Positions 42,904-46,594 of a DNA stretch of 46,594 bases are shown piece by piece; positions within the stretch are counted from its first letter, which is position 1, and every line of letters starts with the position of its first letter. The translations under genes and the position numbers were made by a program. The notes under the pieces were generated by a model that saw nothing but the letters and a program-made list of their open reading frames with translations, did not search any database and was not told the origin of the DNA. Source of the DNA: Flammeovirgaceae bacterium (GTDB lineage: Bacteria > Bacteroidota > Bacteroidia > Cytophagales > Cyclobacteriaceae); the NCBI GenBank assembly GCA_021298015.1, contig JAJTGY010000032.1, positions 1 through 46,594 of the forward strand, read 5' to 3'.

Positions 42904-42963
42904 CACCAACCAACAACTAACAACCAACAACTAACAACCACCAACTAACAACTAACAACCAAC
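42904..42963. repeat. Period-14 tandem repeat abutting the dnaE2 start
   Basis: CCAACAACTAACAA occurs exactly twice (42910-42937), a third copy has one change (42938-42951) and a partial fourth runs to 42963, directly before the GTG of dnaE2. It replaces any ribosome binding site. Related copies lie at the imuA end and after imuB. Confidence 0.85.
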
Positions 42964-45900
42964 GTGTACTCCGAACTCCAAACCACTTCCAACTTCACCT
43001 TTCTGCGCGGGGCTTCGCACCCGGAGGAGTTGGTGCAGCGGGCGGCAGAGTTGGGCTATGAGGCCATTGCCATCACCGACCGCAACACGCTGGCGGGCAT
43101 TGTGCGGGCGCATGCAGCAGCGAAGAAGCACGGCATTCGTTTTATTCCCGCGTGTCGGGTGGATGTGCAGGATGGACCCAGTCTGCTGGCGTACCCCACG
43201 GACATCCACGCGTATGCGCGGTTGTCGCATTTGCTCACGGTCGGTAACCTGCGCACGGAGAAAGGCAAGTGCGAGTTGTTCCGGGCCGATGTGTACGCAC
43301 ACGCGGGCGGCATGCAGTGGGTGGTGGTTCCACCGCCTGCTTTGCGCGATGATTTTTCGTGGCCCGAAGAATTTTTACAGATGATTGGCGAATACCGTGA
43401 AGCGCTGGGCGACTCACTATCAATTGCCGCCACGCGCATGTACCTCGGACTGGACGGCAAGCGACTGCACCGCATTCACCAACTTAGTGAGCAGTTGAAT
43501 GTTCGTATGGTGGCCACCAACGATGTGCACTACCACTGCGCTGAGCGCAGGGAGTTGCAGGATGTGGTTACGTGTGTGCGCGAGAAGTGTACCATCCACA
43601 CGGCTGGCTTCCGCCTGCACCCAAATGCCGAGCGCTACCTGAAGCCGGTGGAAGAAATGCAGCGGCTGTTCCGGCCCTATCCGCAAGCAATTGAAAATGC
43701 ACGTGCCATTGCCGGGGCGTGTCGCTTTTCACTGGATGAACTGAACTATCAATATCCGAAAGAGATCACCAGCGCGGGCCGCAGTCCGCAGGAGGAACTC
43801 GTGCATTTAACCTGGCAGGGCGCGCACGACCGTTTTGGCGACCACATCCCCGACAAGGTAAAAGCCACGATTCAGTACGAGCTGAATTTCATCGCGCAGA
43901 TGAAGTATGCGGAGTATTTTCTTACCGTGTACGACATTGTGCGCTATGCCCGCGAGCAAAAAATTCTGTGCCAGGGGCGCGGCTCGGCTGCCAACTCCAC
44001 GGTGTGCTACTGCCTGGGCATCACGTCTGTCGATCCGGCCAAGTTCGATCTGCTGTTCGAGCGCTTTATTTCGGCTGCGCGCAATGAGCCGCCCGACATT
44101 GATGTGGACTTCGAGCACGAAAGGCGCGAGGAGGTGATGCAGTACATCTACACCAAATACGGGCGCGACCGGGCTGCCGTAGTAGCCACCGTTACCGAAC
44201 TGCATCACAAAGGCGCCATCCGCGATGTGGGCAAAGTCATGGGCCTCTCGGCCGACACCATCACGCGGCTGTCGGGCCTGATCTGGAGTTTTTCGGCCGA
44301 TGGCTTCGACCCCGTGCGCATCCGCTCGCAGGGCATCAACCCGGACGATGCACTGATCAAAAAGGTACTCGACCTCACCGCCCAGTACATGGGCTTTCCG
44401 CGCCAACTCGGCCAGCATACGGGCGGGTTTGTGATCACGCAAGGTAAACTCAGCGACCTGTGCCCGATTTTAAACGCGCGCATGGAGAACCGCACCAACA
44501 TTGAGTGGAACAAAGACGACATTGAGACGCTGAAGTTTTTGAAAATTGATGTGCTGGCGCTGGGCATGCTCACGTGCATCCGCAAAGCGTTTGACCTGGC
44601 CAAACAACACTACCACCTGGACCTCACGTTGGCCAACATTCCGCAGGATGACCCTGCGGTGTATGAGATGGTGAGCCATGCCGATACCGTTGGGGTGTTT
44701 CAGATCGAGAGTCGCGCACAGCAGTCCATGCTGCCGCGGCTGAAGCCGAAGTGTTTTTACGATCTGGTCATTGAAGTGGCCATTGTGCGGCCGGGGCCCA
44801 TACAGGGCGACATGGTACATCCGTATCTGCGCAGGCGCAATGGCGAGGAGCCCATTGAATATCCATCGCCCGCGTTGAAAGAGATTCTGGGCCGCACGCT
44901 GGGCGTACCGTTGTTTCAGGAGCAGGCCATGAAGATCGCCATCGTGGCGGCCGGCTTTTCGCCCACCGAAGCCGATGAACTGCGCAGGAGCATGGCCACC
45001 TTTAAAGCCAAGGGGCTGGTGTCGCACTTTGAAAAAAAGTTGATTGATGGCATGATCAAAAACGGATACTCAGCAGAGTATGCCAAGCGGGTTTTTCGGC
45101 AGCTGGAAGGATTCGGCAGCTATGGCTTTCCGGAAAGTCATGCCGTGAGTTTTGCGTTGCTGGTGTATGTGTCGGCCTGGCTGAAGTGCTATTATCCCGA
45201 TGTGTTTACCTGCGCGCTGCTGAACAGTTTGCCCATGGGCTTTTACCAGCCTGCGCAGCTGGTGACCGATGCCCGCAAGCATGGCGTGGAGGTGCGGCCC
45301 GTGGATGTGAACTACTCCACCTGGGATCATCACCTGGAAGAAAAGGCGGGGAAGTACTGTGCCCTGCGGCTGGGCTTCCGGCAGGTGAAGGGCCTGCGCG
45401 AAGACGACATCCGGCTGCTGGAGCAGGCCCGCGGCAGCGGCTTCACCTCGATTCAGCAGCTGCATGCCTTAGCATTAGGGGAGGCCACACTGGAAAAACT
45501 GGCCGATGCCGATGCGTTCCGTTCGTTGCAGCACGACAGGCGGCAGGCGCTGTGGCAGGTTTCGACCCAGGAAAAGCCCACGGCTGTCTTTGGTAGTGGC
45601 CTTATGGAAGAGCCTGCCGTGGAATTGCCGGACATGGCACTCTCCGAACACGTGGTGTACGACTATGCCGCCACCTCGCTGTCGCTGAAGGCGCACCCTG
45701 TTCATTTTCTGCGCCCGCACTTAGAGCAACTGCGCGTTACCGCCACGGCAGCGCTGGCCACCGCCCAGAACGGTGCCCCGGTGAAAGTAGCGGGCCTGAT
45801 TCTGATCCGGCAGCGGCCCGGCACCGCCAAGGGTGTATGTTTTGTGACGCTGGAAGATGAAACGGGCGTGGCCAACCTGGTGATCTTTGAAAAGCAGTTT

Positions 45901-46203
45901 GATGTGTACCGTAAGGAAATCATTCAGGCGCGCCTGCTGCTGGCCGAGGGCACGGTGCAGAAAGAAGGCGAGGTGATTCACGTAATCGTGAAGCGCTGCT
46001 TCGATGTATCGGCTCTGCTGCGCACGCTTACCCCGCAGATGCAGCGCGAGCTGGCCGTGGCCGCTTCGCGGGCCGATGAGAAGACAGCCATCCACGATCC
46101 GCGCAGGACCGCACCTCCCGGCCCTGGCTCCACAGGAGATGGGGAGAAAAGCAGGCCCGGAGCACAAACCAAAATCTGGTCGGAAGGGCGTAATTTTCGG
46201 TGA
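42964..46203 (+). CDS. dnaE2: Error-prone DNA polymerase DnaE2
   Basis: A 1079-residue C-family polymerase of the mutasome. The N-terminal PHP domain begins YSELQTTSNFTFLRGASHPE. Polymerase motifs: QGRGSAANSTVCYCLGI (about 336) and PPDIDVDFEHERREEV (about 376) with the catalytic aspartates, then RPGPIQGDMVHPYLRRR, and ADELRRSMATFKAKG. An OB-fold follows (GLILIRQRPGTAKGVCFVTLEDE) and the end IWSEGRNFR matches the short DnaE2 terminus. It begins with GTG right after the tandem repeat. With imuA and imuB upstream it forms the damage-tolerance cassette, split here by mazEF. Confidence 0.95.
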   Translation: MYSELQTTSNFTFLRGASHPEELVQRAAELGYEAIAITDRNTLAGIVRAHAAAKKHGIRFIPACRVDVQDGPSLLAYPTDIHAYARLSHLLTVGNLRTEKGKCELFRADVYAHAGGMQWVVVPPPALRDDFSWPEEFLQMIGEYREALGDSLSIAATRMYLGLDGKRLHRIHQLSEQLNVRMVATNDVHYHCAERRELQDVVTCVREKCTIHTAGFRLHPNAERYLKPVEEMQRLFRPYPQAIENARAIAGACRFSLDELNYQYPKEITSAGRSPQEELVHLTWQGAHDRFGDHIPDKVKATIQYELNFIAQMKYAEYFLTVYDIVRYAREQKILCQGRGSAANSTVCYCLGITSVDPAKFDLLFERFISAARNEPPDIDVDFEHERREEVMQYIYTKYGRDRAAVVATVTELHHKGAIRDVGKVMGLSADTITRLSGLIWSFSADGFDPVRIRSQGINPDDALIKKVLDLTAQYMGFPRQLGQHTGGFVITQGKLSDLCPILNARMENRTNIEWNKDDIETLKFLKIDVLALGMLTCIRKAFDLAKQHYHLDLTLANIPQDDPAVYEMVSHADTVGVFQIESRAQQSMLPRLKPKCFYDLVIEVAIVRPGPIQGDMVHPYLRRRNGEEPIEYPSPALKEILGRTLGVPLFQEQAMKIAIVAAGFSPTEADELRRSMATFKAKGLVSHFEKKLIDGMIKNGYSAEYAKRVFRQLEGFGSYGFPESHAVSFALLVYVSAWLKCYYPDVFTCALLNSLPMGFYQPAQLVTDARKHGVEVRPVDVNYSTWDHHLEEKAGKYCALRLGFRQVKGLREDDIRLLEQARGSGFTSIQQLHALALGEATLEKLADADAFRSLQHDRRQALWQVSTQEKPTAVFGSGLMEEPAVELPDMALSEHVVYDYAATSLSLKAHPVHFLRPHLEQLRVTATAALATAQNGAPVKVAGLILIRQRPGTAKGVCFVTLEDETGVANLVIFEKQFDVYRKEIIQARLLLAEGTVQKEGEVIHVIVKRCFDVSALLRTLTPQMQRELAVAASRADEKTAIHDPRRTAPPGPGSTGDGEKSRPGAQTKIWSEGRNFR

Positions 46204-46211
46204 GCTGCTCT

Positions 46212-46412
46212 CATCACCATGGCTTTGGCAAAAATGCTGTCATGCACACCTGTGAATCGCCTGTTCTGCTTGTCGCCTGCAATGAAAGCGCCCATGGGCG
46301 GATTGATGGGTGCAGCCGATACGCCCACTTGCAGGTGGGGATCATTACTCTTTTTTGACTGGCAGGCCGCTGCAACCAGCAAGGCTGCACAGGCGATGGT
46401 GCGAAAGGTCAT
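46212..46412 (-). pseudogene. N-terminal fragment of a neutral-ceramidase-like lipoprotein
   Basis: The ATG at 46412 begins a lipoprotein signal with lipobox AAAC (Cys17). Then LQVGVSAAPINPPMGAFIAG, DKQNRRFTGVHD and SIFAKAMVM follow, the conserved start of neutral/alkaline non-lysosomal ceramidase-type enzymes. Homology ends at about residue 67 (46212), only 8 bases from the dnaE2 stop; the open frame beyond is antisense to dnaE2. At least 300 residues are lost. The promoter box upstream is intact. Confidence 0.65.
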
Positions 46413-46430
46413 GTCAATGTTGTTTCATGA

Positions 46431-46438
46431 CAAAGATA
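46431..46438 (-). promoter_or_regulatory. Perfect -7 box of the truncated ceramidase-like gene
   Basis: On the minus strand TATCTTTG, a perfect TAnnTTTG, 18 bases before the ATG at 46412. No good -33 TTG is seen at the usual distance. Confidence 0.4.
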
Positions 46439-46490
46439 GGCGATGGAAATCATCTGCGGTGAAAGGCGCATGAGTTGAATCCTCAATCGT

Positions 46491-46586
46491 ATGGAAAACA
46501 ACGATCTTCGATTCAAAAGTTTAGCGCAACAAATTACAAAAAGTAACTTGTTGCAAAATGAAAGAATACAAAAGACTTACCTATGA
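46491..46586 (+). CDS. Possible small ORF with coupled downstream start at the window edge
   Basis: A 31-codon frame beginning MENNDLRFKSLAQQITKSN and ending at a TGA at 46584-46586. An ATG at 46583 overlaps that stop (ATGA) and opens another frame at the edge (MRTG). The coupling suggests a real pair, but both are too short to judge and the area is AT-rich. Confidence 0.2.
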   Translation: MENNDLRFKSLAQQITKSNLLQNERIQKTYL

Positions 46587-46594
46587 GGACAGGG

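Noticed and set aside
42904-42963. CRISPR-like array
   Set aside because: The units are only 14 bases and are directly adjacent, without spacers and without cas genes. It is a simple tandem repeat.
41855-42963. Insertion sequence or composite transposon carrying mazEF
   Set aside because: No transposase frame is present between or next to the inverted elements and no target-site duplication is evident. I keep the description as repeat elements.
43807-44442. 211-codon minus-strand ORF opposite dnaE2
   Set aside because: Lies opposite the conserved polymerase core and has no protein-family motif.
42964-46203. Replicative DnaE1 as the identity of the polymerase
   Set aside because: The short DnaE2-type end, the GASHPEELV start and linkage to imuA and imuB favour the error-prone paralogue.

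Overview
The window looks like a chromosomal segment from a Bacteroidetes bacterium, most likely of the Cytophagales type. Four things point there: a subtilase with a type IX secretion (T9SS) C-terminal sorting domain (6765-8387), several small outer-membrane and TPR proteins with N-terminal signals, promoter boxes of the Bacteroidetes TAnnTTTG type (for example 2835-2842 and 6087-6094), and a mutasome cassette imuA-imuB-dnaE2. No rRNA, tRNA, CRISPR array or phage was seen. All identifications come from reading protein motifs; no database was searched.

Left part (1-16.6 kb) is mostly housekeeping and envelope genes on the plus strand: a beta-barrel protein, folC, trmB, an LpxH-like phosphoesterase coupled to a glycosyltransferase, an orphan response regulator, a TrpF-like protein without the catalytic cysteine (minus strand), a lipoprotein overlapping a T9SS subtilase, rpe, an LpoB-like plus COG3014-like lipoprotein pair, two envelope proteins, gyrA and a TPR protein. 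A strong bidirectional terminator (16615-16646) closes this block.

Middle part (16.6-33.7 kb) is metabolic and transport: an acyl-CoA oxidase/dehydrogenase (minus), purT, a sterol-desaturase-like membrane protein, DoxX, a Tat-exported Gfo/Idh/MocA oxidoreductase, a three-gene HlyD-permease-ATPase exporter, an isoquinoline-oxidoreductase-type molybdoenzyme (two subunits), a 1017-residue sortilin/BNR-repeat protein whose signal-peptide codons form a perfect intrinsic terminator, and an orphan ABC ATPase coupled to it.

The stretch 33.7-36.9 kb is a tightly packed minus-strand operon around amine and amide chemistry: a flavin monoamine oxidase, a nitrilase-family amidohydrolase, a SolA/DAO-type oxidase, a secernin-like peptidase and a TIGR04076-like protein, ending with a transporter-like tail. 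Only the nitrilase and the DAO-type oxidase are intact. The monoamine oxidase clearly has its beginning and end but no middle, and the tail of the operon is a row of gene fragments.

The right part (37-46.6 kb) opens with a Baeyer-Villiger-type monooxygenase coupled to an alpha/beta hydrolase. Then comes a mutagenic repair cassette: an unknown 137-residue ORF with an operator-like palindrome, imuA, imuB and dnaE2. Between imuB and dnaE2 sits a mazEF toxin-antitoxin pair enclosed by two inverted copies of a ~120-bp structured repeat, and CAACAAC-type repeats decorate every junction of the cassette. Immediately after dnaE2 lies only the first ~67 codons of a ceramidase-like lipoprotein gene, with its promoter box, in opposite orientation. 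The repeat-enclosed toxin-antitoxin module inside a mutasome operon and the internally deleted operon are the two most interesting observations.
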